A stretch of DNA of 64,000 nucleotides from JAFARE01 sp963777285 (GTDB lineage Bacteria > Chloroflexota > Dormibacteria > Aeolococcales > Aeolococcaceae), in NCBI GenBank assembly GCA_963777285.1, contig CAVZPR010000002.1, positions 124,001-188,000 of the forward strand, in the 5' to 3' direction. Positions within the stretch are counted from its first letter, which is position 1. The number at the start of each line of letters is the position of its first letter. Below the pieces are notes generated by a model that saw nothing but the letters and a program-made list of their open reading frames with translations, was not told the DNA's origin and made no database searches. A program made the translations under genes and the position numbers. Shown piece after piece: positions 26,225 through 35,108 of this stretch.

Positions 26225-29200
26225 CGGACCTGTGCTTGGTGTGGTCACCTGCACGTTGTCGAACGCCGCGGTGCTGACCTGGCCGTTGTTGTGCGACGTT
26301 ACGAAGAGCCCGATCAGCGCCGGCTTGTTCATGGCGAATGTGGTCGTGCCCTCGGACGTCCACGAGACCCCGTCGGAGGAGTACCACGCGCTGAACGTGT
26401 TGCCGGTCCGCTGCAGCTTGAGCCACTTGTTGGGGAACGCCGGCGGCGTGCCCGCCTGCGCCCCGGAGCCCGTGTTGGTGAGCCCGGCGGTGTACTTCCA
26501 CAGGTGCAGCCCATTGCCGACGGCGGGCGTCACCGGTGGCAGCGGCGCGTCACATCCTGCGCCCGGATCCTGCAGCACGCAGTTCACCCCGTTGACGTTC
26601 GGCGTGCTCGGGTTCACATCCGGGGTCACGAACAGCGAGACGTACGGTGCACCGCTGGCCGTCGACTGCAGGATCATCAAGCCCGCCTTGGCCCAGGAGT
26701 GAGTGTTCGTCTCGTAGCGAATGCGGGCGACGATCGTGCCGTCGCCGTTCAACGTCTGGTAGACGAGGCGCGACTGATTGGTCGATCCGGAGACGTCGTT
26801 GCCCGCACCATCCACATAGAACGAGCCGCTGGAGCTGGAGTAGTCCGCGCCACCCGGCGTGAGCGGGCTGCCCACGTCGGTGGTCTGCCACGCAGACGGG
26901 AGGGTCGTCGAAGACGGGTCGTAGTCGGCCGTGTACGTGGTGCTCGAGCCGGTGGTGGTGAACGAGTCCGTCAATGCGCTGCCGTCTGCCCAGCCGAGGA
27001 AGCGGTATCGCGCCGAGCTCACCGTCTGCAGCGGAACGCCGGTCAGCACGTGCTGCACGCCGACGACGTCCTGCGTGGTGTACGCGGCCGTGTGCCACGT
27101 CCCGTCGACCACGAACGCCGCGCCCGAGACATTGCTGGTCGCGGTCCAGCTGGTGAGGTTCGGATGGATGTCGCGCGTCACCACGGTGCTGAGGCCCAGC
27201 GAATCGGTCACGGTCATGGTGATGCGATAGAAGCTGGCCGGCGTTTGGGACAGGTCGTTTGGAATCTGGAGCGTGCCCGAGCTGATGCCGGTCGCCGGAC
27301 CGTAGAAGGGATGCGGAACCTCGGAGAGATAGAACGGCACGGCCACACCGTTCTGGTAGAAGTCGGCCTGCCAGGTGAAGGCGCTGGCCGGTTCGGTGCC
27401 GTCGCGAGCGTCGGTGGCGGTGCCGCTGAAGTTGATCGTCTGGCCGCCGTTGTACATCGTGCCCGCGGCCGGCTGCGTCATGGTGGCGCTGGGAGGAGTC
27501 TGGCCCACCACGACCGTCGTGCTTGCCGACCCCGTCTGGGCGCCGTTGCTCACGGTCAGTGTGGCGGTATACGTGCCGTTGGCGGCGTATGCGTGCGAGG
27601 GCGATGCCGTCGTGTTCGTCGCCGAGCCGTCGCCGAAGTTCCACGAGTACGTCAGGGAGTGGCCGTAGGGGTCGCTCGACCCCGCCGACGAGAACTGCAC
27701 GGTCAGCGGGGCGGAGCCCGCGTTGGGGCTCGCGGTTGCGGCCGCAGACGGCGGAAACGGCCCGACCGGATATACCTTGGTGAAGGTCCCCTCGAAGATG
27801 CTGACGTAGTAGAGGTCGCCGTCCGGCCCTTCCTGCAGGTCGGCGATCGTGCCGGCGGCTGCATCGAACTCGGTCTCCGACGTCTCCGTCCGGTACGTGG
27901 GATCGAACGCCACCGCCTCGATGTCGGTGCGGTTGTAGTCACCGAAGAACACCACGTGGTCGTACTGCTGCGGGAAGACGCTTCCCGAGTACGAAGAGAT
28001 CGCTGAGATCGCGCCGTCCACCGGCAAATGGCCGTATGCATATGCGGGATTGATGTAGCCGCAACTGAAGCAGTTGCCCTCGTAGAAGTCCCAGCCGTAG
28101 TTGCCCCCCGCCTGGACGGTGTCCATCTCCTCCCAGTAGCTGGAGCCCGTGTCCTCCGTCATCGCCTGCCCGGTGGGCAGGAACGTGAAGCGGAACGGGT
28201 TGCGCAACCCGTACGCGTAGATGTAGGGCACGGCGCCCGGGACGTGGATGAACGGGTTGTCGGACGGCACCGAGCCGTCGAGGTTGAAGCGGAGGATCTT
28301 GCCGTTGATGTTGGCCAGCGTCTGCGCGTTGCTGATCGCCGGCACGGCGTCGCCGACCGACCACCACAGCTTGCCGTCGGGTCCGACGTGCAGGTCGTTG
28401 GCGCTGTGATGGCCGCTGGACTGCAGCTGGTTGCCCGTGTAGTAGACGACCTCCGAGCTGGGGTTGGCGACACCGTTCTGCACGGTGAAGCGCGACACCC
28501 GAGCGAGGTCACTGGTCGTCGTGTAGGACAGGTACATGTAGCCGTTGCTGGCGAAATTGGGATCGAGGGCCAGGCCGAGCACGCCCAGCTCGTTGCTCCC
28601 ATCGGTGCTCACGGTGACGACCGGGGTCGCCAGCAGCTTGCCGCCGCGGTCGATGAGGATGGCTCCACCCTGCTGCGCGATGTAGATGTCGCCGTTGGGG
28701 GCGAAGGCGAAGCAGGTGGGATTGTGCAGGCCACCGAGCAGCGTCTTCTGCGCGAAGCCGGCGGCCAGGTCGACCAGCGTGGACGCCGAACCCGACGTGC
28801 TGACGCTAGTGGACCCGTCCATCCCGGTCAGCGCAGCCGTGTCGTTCAGCGTTGTGCCCACGGCGGCCGACACCTGTCCTTCGACGGTCACCGTCCAGGT
28901 GCCGTTGGCCGCGAGCAGCGCGTCGCTGCAGCTGACCTGTCCACTGCTCTGGGTGCAGCTCCCGCTGGAGGCCGTGATCGTATAACCGGAATTGCCCAGG
29001 CCGTTCAGGTCCTGCAGCGCGTCGCTGAGGCTCAGGTTCGTCGCCGGCATCCCGGCCGTCTCGTTGACGGTGATCGTGTAGGTGAGGTCCTGGCCGTCGG
29101 ACACCGGCGACGGCGCAGCGGTCACGGAGACGGTCAGCGGCGTCGCAGCCTGCGCGGGTCGCACGCCCATCAGGGCCCCGCTGATCGAGGCCGCGGCAAT

Positions 29201-29239
29201 GGCGCACGCCAGCCGCCGCCCAGTCACCCTCCACTGCAT
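25142..29239 (-). CDS. secreted multidomain protein: DUF11-like, glucose/sorbosone-dehydrogenase propeller, PKD, repeated C-terminal beta-sandwich modules
   Basis: A 1365-residue exported protein. A signal peptide (RRLACAIAAASISGALMG, cleavage near AQA-AT) is followed by a DUF11-like domain (about 32-145) and a six-bladed propeller of the PQQ-dependent glucose/sorbosone dehydrogenase type (about 155-500). The propeller includes LHNPTCFAFAPNGDIYIAQQ and HHSANDLHVGPDGKLWWSVG. Then come a PKD domain with YSWNFGDGSATNT (about 510-600), an Ig-like region, and three concanavalin-like modules. The last two modules are near-identical tandem copies. There is no sorting motif. It could be a secreted sugar-oxidising or glycan-binding enzyme; cofactor binding cannot be verified. 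The ATG at 29239 puts the signal peptide at the N-terminus; the frame is open to 29299. Confidence 0.85.
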   Translation of the reverse strand: MQWRVTGRRLACAIAAASISGALMGVRPAQAATPLTVSVTAAPSPVSDGQDLTYTITVNETAGMPATNLSLSDALQDLNGLGNSGYTITASSGSCTQSSGQVSCSDALLAANGTWTVTVEGQVSAAVGTTLNDTAALTGMDGSTSVSTSGSASTLVDLAAGFAQKTLLGGLHNPTCFAFAPNGDIYIAQQGGAILIDRGGKLLATPVVTVSTDGSNELGVLGLALDPNFASNGYMYLSYTTTSDLARVSRFTVQNGVANPSSEVVYYTGNQLQSSGHHSANDLHVGPDGKLWWSVGDAVPAISNAQTLANINGKILRFNLDGSVPSDNPFIHVPGAVPYIYAYGLRNPFRFTFLPTGQAMTEDTGSSYWEEMDTVQAGGNYGWDFYEGNCFSCGYINPAYAYGHLPVDGAISAISSYSGSVFPQQYDHVVFFGDYNRTDIEAVAFDPTYRTETSETEFDAAAGTIADLQEGPDGDLYYVSIFEGTFTKVYPVGPFPPSAAATASPNAGSAPLTVQFSSAGSSDPYGHSLTYSWNFGDGSATNTTASPSHAYAANGTYTATLTVSNGAQTGSASTTVVVGQTPPSATMTQPAAGTMYNGGQTINFSGTATDARDGTEPASAFTWQADFYQNGVAVPFYLSEVPHPFYGPATGISSGTLQIPNDLSQTPASFYRITMTVTDSLGLSTVVTRDIHPNLTSWTATSNVSGAAFVVDGTWHTAAYTTQDVVGVQHVLTGVPLQTVSSARYRFLGWADGSALTDSFTTTGSSTTYTADYDPSSTTLPSAWQTTDVGSPLTPGGADYSSSSGSFYVDGAGNDVSGSTNQSRLVYQTLNGDGTIVARIRYETNTHSWAKAGLMILQSTASGAPYVSLFVTPDVNPSTPNVNGVNCVLQDPGAGCDAPLPPVTPAVGNGLHLWKYTAGLTNTGSGAQAGTPPAFPNKWLKLQRTGNTFSAWYSSDGVSWTSEGTTTFAMNKPALIGLFVTSHNNGQVSTAAFDNVQVTTPSTGPLPSPWVDQDVGSPAVAGSASYANGVFTVNGAGIDIWQTHDQFNYVSQADPGDATIVARVTSQSASDPNAKAGVMFKQSTAAGSNYILIAVGPGYVKVQYDFNNSINVGSFTLPNAWVKLVRSGSTFTAYTSTDGSTWTSQLSIALPITGAATAGIFVCSHNANVLGTATFDNVSFTSQNQNSLPSPWVDQDVGSPALAGSAGYSGGTFTVNGGGVDIWHTHDQFNYVSQPDPGDATIIARVTSQTQSDPNAKAGVIFKQSTTSGSNYMLIAVGPGYIKIQWDYYNSVNVGSYTFPDAWVKLVRAGSVFTAYTSADGATWTQQVSMTLPISGAATAGLFVCSHNSAVLGTATFDHVSFTTP

Positions 29240-29334
29240 TCGATCGCGCCCCCCGACTCTCCCGGTTTCCTTCCCGCCGGTGGGGCGAGTATGCACCATT
29301 CGCGCGTTTCGAGTCTCCGGCAGAGTTCGGGCGA

Positions 29335-29808
29335 TCAGCCGCGAGAGGCCCGGGCGGTGGCGCGCTCCATCTCCCGTTGGGCGTCTCGCCGGGCGAGGTC
29401 CTGGCGCTTGTCCCAGAGCTTCTTGCCCCGGGCCAGCCCGAGCTCCACCTTCACCCGGTTGCGCTCCAGGTACAGGCGCAGCGGCACGATGGTCAGCCCC
29501 TGGGTGCGCACCCGGCCGTCGAGGTACTCGATCTCGCGCTTGTGCAGCAGGAGCTTGCGGCGCCGCTCCGGCTCGGGATTGTTGCGGTTGCCGTGCTCGT
29601 ACTGCGCGATGTTCACCTGCATCAGCCAGGCCTCGCCGTTCTCGATGCGCACGTAGCCGTCGCGCAGCTGCGTGCGCCCGGCCCGCAGCGACTTGACCTC
29701 GGTCCCGGTGAGCACCACGCCCGCTTCGACGGTGTCGATGATCTGGAACTCGTGCGTCGCGCGGCGGTTGCGCGCCAGCACGGGGTCACGCGGCGCGCGC
29801 GAGCTCAC
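29335..29808 (-). CDS. smpB: SsrA-binding protein SmpB
   Basis: Binds tmRNA and brings it to stalled ribosomes. The 157-residue protein has the complete OB-fold: ARNRRATHEFQIIDTVEAG, LTGTEVKSLRAGRTQL, GEAWLMQVNIAQYEHGN, and KLLLHKREIEYL. The basic tail LARGKKLWDKRQDLARRDA becomes helical in the mRNA channel. The GTG at 29808 overlaps the fmt stop as GTGA. It is the last gene of the ileS-to-smpB chain. Confidence 0.97.
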   Translation of the reverse strand: MSSRAPRDPVLARNRRATHEFQIIDTVEAGVVLTGTEVKSLRAGRTQLRDGYVRIENGEAWLMQVNIAQYEHGNRNNPEPERRRKLLLHKREIEYLDGRVRTQGLTIVPLRLYLERNRVKVELGLARGKKLWDKRQDLARRDAQREMERATARASRG

Positions 29809-30722
29809 GGGCGCTTTCGCCGGCCACGCAGGAACGCGGCCGCGGACATGGCTCGGGAGCCGGGTGGCAACACCGCGTCCATGCGGTACGCGCCCTCGCG
29901 AGCGGCGACGAGGACGGCCTCACCGTCGGCGCGCACCACCTCCCCCGGGGCGGCTGTCTGTGCGGCGCCGAGGTCACACGGTGCGCCTTGCAGCACGCGG
30001 ACGCGAACTCCCTCGAGCGGCAGGTGCACACCGGGCCATGGCTGCAGCGCTCGGACGTGACGGTCGACGTCGATGCCGCTGATCCGGGACCAGTCCAGCT
30101 CGCCGTCTGCACGACGCAGCCGCGGCGCCAGGGTGACGCCGCCGTCGGATTGCGGCGTCGCCTCCGCCGTGCCCTGCTCGAGGGAGGCGAGCACGTCGAC
30201 GAGCAGCTCTGCGCCGAGCGCCGCCAGCGCGTCGGTGAGGGCAGGTGTGGTGGCGCCGTCACTGATGCTCACGCGCTCGCTGGTGTAGATCGGTCCGGTG
30301 TCCAGACCCTCGTCCATCTTCATGATGGATACGCCGGTGACAGCGTCGCCGGCGAGAATCGCGTGCGCCACCGGCGCCGCGCCGCGCCAGCGCGGCAGCA
30401 GCGACGCGTGCACGTTAAGCGCCCCGTGCCGCGGGCGGTGCAGCAGCGGCGGCGGCAGGATCTGCCCATACGCTGCGACGACGACGCAGTCCGGCGACAG
30501 CGCCAGCAGTGCCGCAATCGTGTCGTCGTGGCGCACGCGCTGCGGCGCAAGCACGCGCAGGTCCAGCTCCGCTGCAGCGTCACGCACGGGCCGCGGAGCG
30601 GGCGCACCACGGTGACCGGGCCGGTCCGGCTGCGTCACGACCGCGATGACCTCGTGGTGCGAGGCGCATTCGCGAAGCGACGGCACGGCGAAGTCCGCGG
30701 TGCCCATGAAGAGGATCCTCAC
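29805..30722 (-). CDS. fmt: methionyl-tRNA formyltransferase
   Basis: Formylates Met-tRNA(fMet) for translation initiation with 10-formyl-tetrahydrofolate. At 305 residues it is full length. N-terminal RILFMGTADFAVPSLR, the folate-binding and catalytic segment LNVHASLLPRWRGAAPV, and DEGLDTGPIY with the catalytic aspartate region are present, followed by the C-terminal tRNA-binding barrel (VRALQPWPGVHLPL). It lies 12 bases after def, the usual pairing since Def removes the formyl group Fmt adds. GTG start. Confidence 0.97.
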   Translation of the reverse strand: MRILFMGTADFAVPSLRECASHHEVIAVVTQPDRPGHRGAPAPRPVRDAAAELDLRVLAPQRVRHDDTIAALLALSPDCVVVAAYGQILPPPLLHRPRHGALNVHASLLPRWRGAAPVAHAILAGDAVTGVSIMKMDEGLDTGPIYTSERVSISDGATTPALTDALAALGAELLVDVLASLEQGTAEATPQSDGGVTLAPRLRRADGELDWSRISGIDVDRHVRALQPWPGVHLPLEGVRVRVLQGAPCDLGAAQTAAPGEVVRADGEAVLVAAREGAYRMDAVLPPGSRAMSAAAFLRGRRKRP

Positions 30723-30734
30723 GCGGAGTCGGCC

Positions 30735-31244
30735 TCACACGGCAGAGACGATCTCATCCTCCCGCGCCTCCGCGGCGATCTCGATCTCGCGCAGCGTGCC
30801 CTCGTTCACCCGCGTCGTGAAGAGGATGCCGTCGAGGTGGTCGATCTCGTGCTGAACGGCACGCGCCAGCAGGCCGTCGCCCTTGACGCGCACCTCCTTG
30901 CCGTGACGGTTCAGACCCTTGGCGACGACGCGCTCGCAGCGGGTGACCTCGCCCACCCAGCCGGGCACGGACAGGCAGCCCTCGAGCCCCGTCTGCTCGC
31001 CCTGGCAGCGCACCATCTCCGGGTTGGCGATCTGGTAGATCTGGTTGTCGACGCGCAGCACGATGACGCGTAGCGGCACGTTCACCTGCGGCCCGGCCAG
31101 CCCGACGCCGTTCGCCGCAAACATCGTCTCCACCATGTCGTCCATCAACCGGCGGATGCCCTCGTCGACCCGCGGCACGCGCGTCGCCTTGGTGGTGAGC
31201 ACGTCGTTGTGGTCGGCGGTGAGGACGATGGGAAGCACTGGCAC
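30735..31244 (-). CDS. def: peptide deformylase
   Basis: Iron-dependent enzyme removing the formyl group from nascent proteins. The 169-residue product has the three motifs: GVGLAGPQ (the common version is GxGLAAPQ, so one Ala is Gly), EGCLSVPGW with the metal-binding cysteine, and HEIDHLDG with the metal-binding histidines and catalytic glutamate. The GTG at 31244 is preferred: it gives the standard N-terminus LPIVLTADHNDVLTTKA and has a GGAGA element about ten bases upstream. The open frame further up overlaps priA. It is 19 bases after priA and 12 before fmt. Confidence 0.95.
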   Translation of the reverse strand: MPVLPIVLTADHNDVLTTKATRVPRVDEGIRRLMDDMVETMFAANGVGLAGPQVNVPLRVIVLRVDNQIYQIANPEMVRCQGEQTGLEGCLSVPGWVGEVTRCERVVAKGLNRHGKEVRVKGDGLLARAVQHEIDHLDGILFTTRVNEGTLREIEIAAEAREDEIVSAV

Positions 31245-31263
31245 GGCTGGTCTCCGGTGCGGC

Positions 31264-33261
31264 TCACTGTGAAGGGTCGACGTCGATGCTCCAACCCCTG
31301 CCGCGAGGAAGATGGGCGAACGTCCTCTCGATGGCCTGGCCTCGCACCGTGATCTGCCACCGGTACTCGCCGCGAAGGCGGTGGAGGAAGGCCGGCGACG
31401 GCCCGAGGATGTCGACTCCGGCGCCATCGCCGAGTGTATCAGACAGTCGCTGCGCCTCCCGGCGTGCCTCCAGCTCAGCATCGGTGTCGCTGCGGTTCAC
31501 GTAGGTGCACACGCAAAGCCGCGTGTAGGGAGGGAAGCGCAGCTGGCGGCGCACACGAATCTCGTCGTGCGCGAAGCCGGCGTAGTCGTGCGTCACCGCA
31601 TGCCGCACCGCGTAGTGCTCCGGTGTGTACGTCTGCAGGATCACGCGCGCGGGCTCGTCGCCGCGCCCGGCGCGGCCGGCGACCTGCGTCAGCAGCGAAA
31701 AGGTCACCTCACCGCTGCGGTAGTCCGGGAAGTGCAGCGACGTGTCCGCGTTGACGATGCCGACGAGGCGCACGTTGCCCAGATCCCATCCCTTGGCCAC
31801 CATCTGCGTGCCGATCAGACAGTCGGCCTCGTGGCGGCGAAATCGCTCGTAGATCTCGAAGTACGCATCGCGGGTCTGCGTGGTGTCGCGGTCCATGCGC
31901 AGCAGGCGCATGTCCGGGAAGCTCTCTCGAACCTCCTGCTCCAGCCGCTCGGTGCCCATGCCCAGCCCGCGAATGGCGGGCGAGCCGCACGCGGGACACG
32001 CCTCCGGTGGGTGCAACGACAGCCCGCAGTAGTGACAGTCGCAGCGCCTCCGCTCCGCGTGGTGCACAAGCGAGACGCTGCAGTTGTCACACGTGAGCGC
32101 GGCGCCGCAGCTGCGACAGAGCACGACGGTTGCTGAGCCACGGCGGTTGAGGAACAGGATGGACTGGCCGGCGCCGTCCTGGCACTCCCGCAGCGCACGT
32201 GACAGGGCCAGCGACAGGGCGCCACGGTTGCCGGCGCGCAGCTCGTCGCGCAGGTCGACCACCTCGATGGGCGGCAGCGCGCGTCCCGTGATGCGCTGCG
32301 GCAAGGTGACCAGCTCCATGTCGCCGCCGTGGGCACGGAAGTACGTCTCGACCCGCGGCGTCGCACTGCCCAGCACCACAGGCGCCGCCGCCAGCGCGCC
32401 GAGCAGGAGGGCGACCTCGGCGGCGTGGTACCGGGGCACGCGGTCCTGCTTGTACGCGGACGAATCTTCCTCGTCCACCACCACGATCCCGAGCTGGTCG
32501 ATGGGCGCGAAGATCGCGCTGCGCGAGCCGATGACGACGTCGAGCTCGCCGGCGCGGATGCGGCGCCATTCGGCGGCGCGCTCCGCGTCGGTGAGCGCGG
32601 AGTGCAGCACAGCGACCCGCCCGGGAAAGCGCGCCGCGAAGCGCTGGATCATCTGCGGCGTCAGCGCGATCTCCGGCACCAGGACGATGGCCCCCCGGCC
32701 CAGCTCCAGCGCTGCGCGAATGGCCGAGAGGTACACCTCGGTCTTGCCACTTCCTGTCACCCCGTGCAGCAGAACGCGGCGGTGCACACGCTCGTCGATC
32801 GCGTGCAGGAGCGGCGCCGCGGCCGCGGCCTGGGCGGGCGTCAGCTCCGGTGTGTCCTCCGCGGGCCCCTCGACCCGAGCTGCCTGCATGGCGCGCGACG
32901 TGGTGCGCGGCCCGCGCCGCCGCGACCGCACCGTCTCGCTGCGCACGCGCGCGGGCAGCATGGCGCGGATCACCTCTCCCAGCGGCGCGCAGTAGCGCTC
33001 GGCGATCTCGCGCGCCAGCCGCACGTGCCGCTCCAGCATCAGCGGCGACGGGTCGACCATGGCGGCGATGGGACGTACGTCATCGTGGTCGGACGTCGCG
33101 CTGCGCTCGACCACGTAGCCCACGATGGAGCGCTTGCCGAAGGGAATCTCCACGCGCGCCCCGGGGAGCACCAGGGCGTCGAGCTCGTCGGGGACGGAAT
33201 ACGTATACGAATCGCGCGGCAGCAGGGAGCGCGTCTCCGGAACCACCGCAGCGAACGTCAC
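31264..33261 (-). CDS. priA: primosomal protein N' / replication restart helicase PriA
   Basis: Superfamily-2 helicase that reloads the replisome at stalled forks. It has 665 residues. The N-terminal DNA-binding domain includes ARVEIPFGKRSIVGYVVE. Walker A is LLHGVTGSGKTEVYL (about 165-179), Walker B VVVDEEDSSAYKQ (DEED rather than the usual DEEH). Eight zinc-binding cysteines lie in CRSCGAALTCDNCSVSLVHH and CHYCGLSLHPPEACPACG. The second RecA domain carries GTQMVAKGWDLGNVRLVG. Normal length and all key motifs suggest an active enzyme. GTG start sharing GTGA with the coaB stop. Confidence 0.96.
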   Translation of the reverse strand: MTFAAVVPETRSLLPRDSYTYSVPDELDALVLPGARVEIPFGKRSIVGYVVERSATSDHDDVRPIAAMVDPSPLMLERHVRLAREIAERYCAPLGEVIRAMLPARVRSETVRSRRRGPRTTSRAMQAARVEGPAEDTPELTPAQAAAAAPLLHAIDERVHRRVLLHGVTGSGKTEVYLSAIRAALELGRGAIVLVPEIALTPQMIQRFAARFPGRVAVLHSALTDAERAAEWRRIRAGELDVVIGSRSAIFAPIDQLGIVVVDEEDSSAYKQDRVPRYHAAEVALLLGALAAAPVVLGSATPRVETYFRAHGGDMELVTLPQRITGRALPPIEVVDLRDELRAGNRGALSLALSRALRECQDGAGQSILFLNRRGSATVVLCRSCGAALTCDNCSVSLVHHAERRRCDCHYCGLSLHPPEACPACGSPAIRGLGMGTERLEQEVRESFPDMRLLRMDRDTTQTRDAYFEIYERFRRHEADCLIGTQMVAKGWDLGNVRLVGIVNADTSLHFPDYRSGEVTFSLLTQVAGRAGRGDEPARVILQTYTPEHYAVRHAVTHDYAGFAHDEIRVRRQLRFPPYTRLCVCTYVNRSDTDAELEARREAQRLSDTLGDGAGVDILGPSPAFLHRLRGEYRWQITVRGQAIERTFAHLPRGRGWSIDVDPSQ

Positions 33262-33929
33262 CGCAGACGGCTCCTCACGTCGCGCAGGATCGCTGCCGCC
33301 ACCTCGTGTTTGGGCGCCCGGGGTATCTGGTCGACGATGCCGTTCTCGTCGAGAACGGTCACCTCGTTGTAGTCCGATCCCATGCCGATGTCACGCCGGC
33401 TGACGTCGTTGAGCACGATGAGGTCGAGGCGCTTGTGGCGAATCTTCTGGCGAGCGTTCTGCATCAGGTCGTCGGTCTCCGCAGCGAACCCGACGACGAA
33501 GAGCCCGTCGCGCAAGCCCGAGTCGCGGAGCGCCTCGAGGATGTCCACCGCCGGCTCCAGCTCCAGGCTCAGCGTGCCACCGCGCTTCTTGATCTTGTGC
33601 TGCGCCACGTGCGCCGGCCGGTAGTCGGCGACCGCCGCGGCCATGATGAGGATTCGGGCGCCGGGCAGCCACTCGAGCAGCGCTGCCAGCATCTCGGCGG
33701 CGGTGTCGACCGTCACCACCTCGATGCCTTCGAGCTGCGGCTGCGTCTCGGCGGCGGTGATCAGCGTCACGCGCGCGCCCACGCCGGCGGCCGCGAGCGC
33801 AAGCTCTGCTCCCATCTTGCCGCTGCTGCGATTTCCCAGGTAGCGCACCGGGTCGATGGGTTCACGCGTGCCACCCGCGGTGACGACGACGCGCTGACCC
33901 TCGAGCCAGTAGCCGTCAGCGCGCGGCAA
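33258..33929 (-). CDS. coaB: phosphopantothenate--cysteine ligase, separate CoaB half
   Basis: Joins cysteine to 4'-phosphopantothenate in CoA synthesis. The 223-residue protein equals the C-terminal half of the usual CoaBC fusion: VVVTAGGTREPIDPVRYLGN, then RSSGKMGAELALAA, ILIMAAAVADYRP, the lysine motif KIKKRGG and FAAETDDL. In most bacteria CoaB is fused behind CoaC; here it is in the -1 frame relative to coaC. A TTG at 33929 with GAGGAG six bases before it, inside the end of coaC, is the likely start and implies coupled reinitiation. A frameshift error is the alternative explanation. Confidence 0.85.
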   Translation of the reverse strand: MPRADGYWLEGQRVVVTAGGTREPIDPVRYLGNRSSGKMGAELALAAAGVGARVTLITAAETQPQLEGIEVVTVDTAAEMLAALLEWLPGARILIMAAAVADYRPAHVAQHKIKKRGGTLSLELEPAVDILEALRDSGLRDGLFVVGFAAETDDLMQNARQKIRHKRLDLIVLNDVSRRDIGMGSDYNEVTVLDENGIVDQIPRAPKHEVAAAILRDVRSRLR

Positions 33930-34482
33930 GCGTCTCCTCGATAGCGGCGACGATTGCGCCGGGCTCGACCATGCGCCCCGCGTCCTCGTGTCCGCTGGCG
34001 AGCCGGCCGCGGACCGGGCCGAGGATGCGCGCACCGCGGGCGGCGAGCGTCGCGGCATTGGCCTGCGTCGCCGGGTGCTCCCACATGGCAGCCTCCATCG
34101 CCGGTGCCACGAGCAGCGGCGCGCGCGACGCGAGCGCCGTCGCCGTGACCGCGTCGCCGCCCAGCCCCAGCGCGAGCCGGGCGATCAGGTCGGCGCTGGC
34201 AGCGACGACCGCGTGCACCTCGCCCCACGAGGCGAGGTCGATGTGGCTCATCCCGTGCTCGGCCTCGACGTCCCCGTTCCACATATCGGTGGCCACGCGG
34301 TGCCCGCTCAGCGCGCGCAGCAGGGTTGGCGTCACGAACCGCGTCGCGGCGTCTGTCATGGCGACGCGCACGTCGGCGTGGCGGCGGCGCAGCTCGGTCA
34401 CGACCTCGCACGCCTTGAAGGCGGCGACGCTGCCGCCGACCGAGACGATGACGCAGCTCCCTGCAAGCGGCCGATCCGTCAT
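33916..34482 (-). CDS. coaC: phosphopantothenoylcysteine decarboxylase, separate CoaC half
   Basis: FMN-dependent decarboxylase producing 4'-phosphopantetheine in CoA synthesis. The 188-residue protein matches the N-terminal half of CoaBC: IVSVGGSVAAFKACEVVTELRR, the catalytic-histidine region MSHIDLASW, and APAMEAAMWEHPATQANAATL, where the usual N/M motif appears. The stop falls exactly where the fused protein would run into CoaB. It starts eight bases after gmk; rpoZ, which usually sits between, is missing. Confidence 0.9.
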   Translation of the reverse strand: MTDRPLAGSCVIVSVGGSVAAFKACEVVTELRRRHADVRVAMTDAATRFVTPTLLRALSGHRVATDMWNGDVEAEHGMSHIDLASWGEVHAVVAASADLIARLALGLGGDAVTATALASRAPLLVAPAMEAAMWEHPATQANAATLAARGARILGPVRGRLASGHEDAGRMVEPGAIVAAIEETLAAR

Positions 34483-34490
34483 GGCCGCGC

Positions 34491-35108
34491 TCAGGCCCGC
34501 GCCGCTCGTTCTGCGCGATCCGCCTGAATGATGCCGAGGATCTCCCGGGCGGCGCGCTTCACGTCGTCATTGACCACGCGGTGATCGTACTTGTCCTGCT
34601 CGGCCAGCTCATGCACCGCGCGCTGCCAGCGGAGCTCGACGGTCGCCGGGTCCTCGGTGGCCCGGTCCACCAGCCGCCGGCGCAGCTCCTCCTCGCTCGG
34701 CGGCAGCAGGAAGATGAACGTCGCAGCACCGCCGGCCAGCTCGCGCACGCGCGCGGCGCCCTGCACGTCGATCTTGAGGATGATCTCCTCACCACGCGCG
34801 ACCGCGCTACGCACCCGTGCCAGCGACGTCCCCGAACGGTGCGTGTACAGGTGCGCGTACTCGAGGAACTCGCCGCGCTCGATCATGCCGTCGAAGGTGC
34901 CGTCGTCGACGAACGAGTACGCGGCGCCGTCCACCTCATCGGGCCGCGGCGGCCGCGTCGTGTACGACACGCTGTAGCGCAGGCTGGGATCGAGCGCGAA
35001 GAGCTCGCGCAGCACGGTGTCCTTGCCGACGCCGCTGGGTCCGGAGATGACGATGAGCCGCCCCGGCCCGTCGAGGCCGTTCGCGCCTGTTTGCGCGTTC
35101 GCGCTCAC
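34491..35108 (-). CDS. gmk: guanylate kinase
   Basis: Converts GMP to GDP with ATP. The 205-residue protein has P-loop VISGPSGVGKDTVLREL, GMP-binding YSVSYTTRPPRPDEVDG and FVDDGTFDGMIERGEFLEYAH, and LKIDVQGAARVREL before the lid region. Slightly unusual is GKDT in place of the common GK[ST]T. The GTG at 35108 overlaps the rluD stop as GTGA. Confidence 0.97.
   Translation of the reverse strand: MSANAQTGANGLDGPGRLIVISGPSGVGKDTVLRELFALDPSLRYSVSYTTRPPRPDEVDGAAYSFVDDGTFDGMIERGEFLEYAHLYTHRSGTSLARVRSAVARGEEIILKIDVQGAARVRELAGGAATFIFLLPPSEEELRRRLVDRATEDPATVELRWQRAVHELAEQDKYDHRVVNDDVKRAAREILGIIQADRAERAARA

Noticed and set aside
25385..28006. 873-codon plus-strand frame opposite the secreted protein
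   Set aside because: The minus-strand product has a signal peptide and recognisable domains; this frame is Arg/Val/Gly-rich filler.
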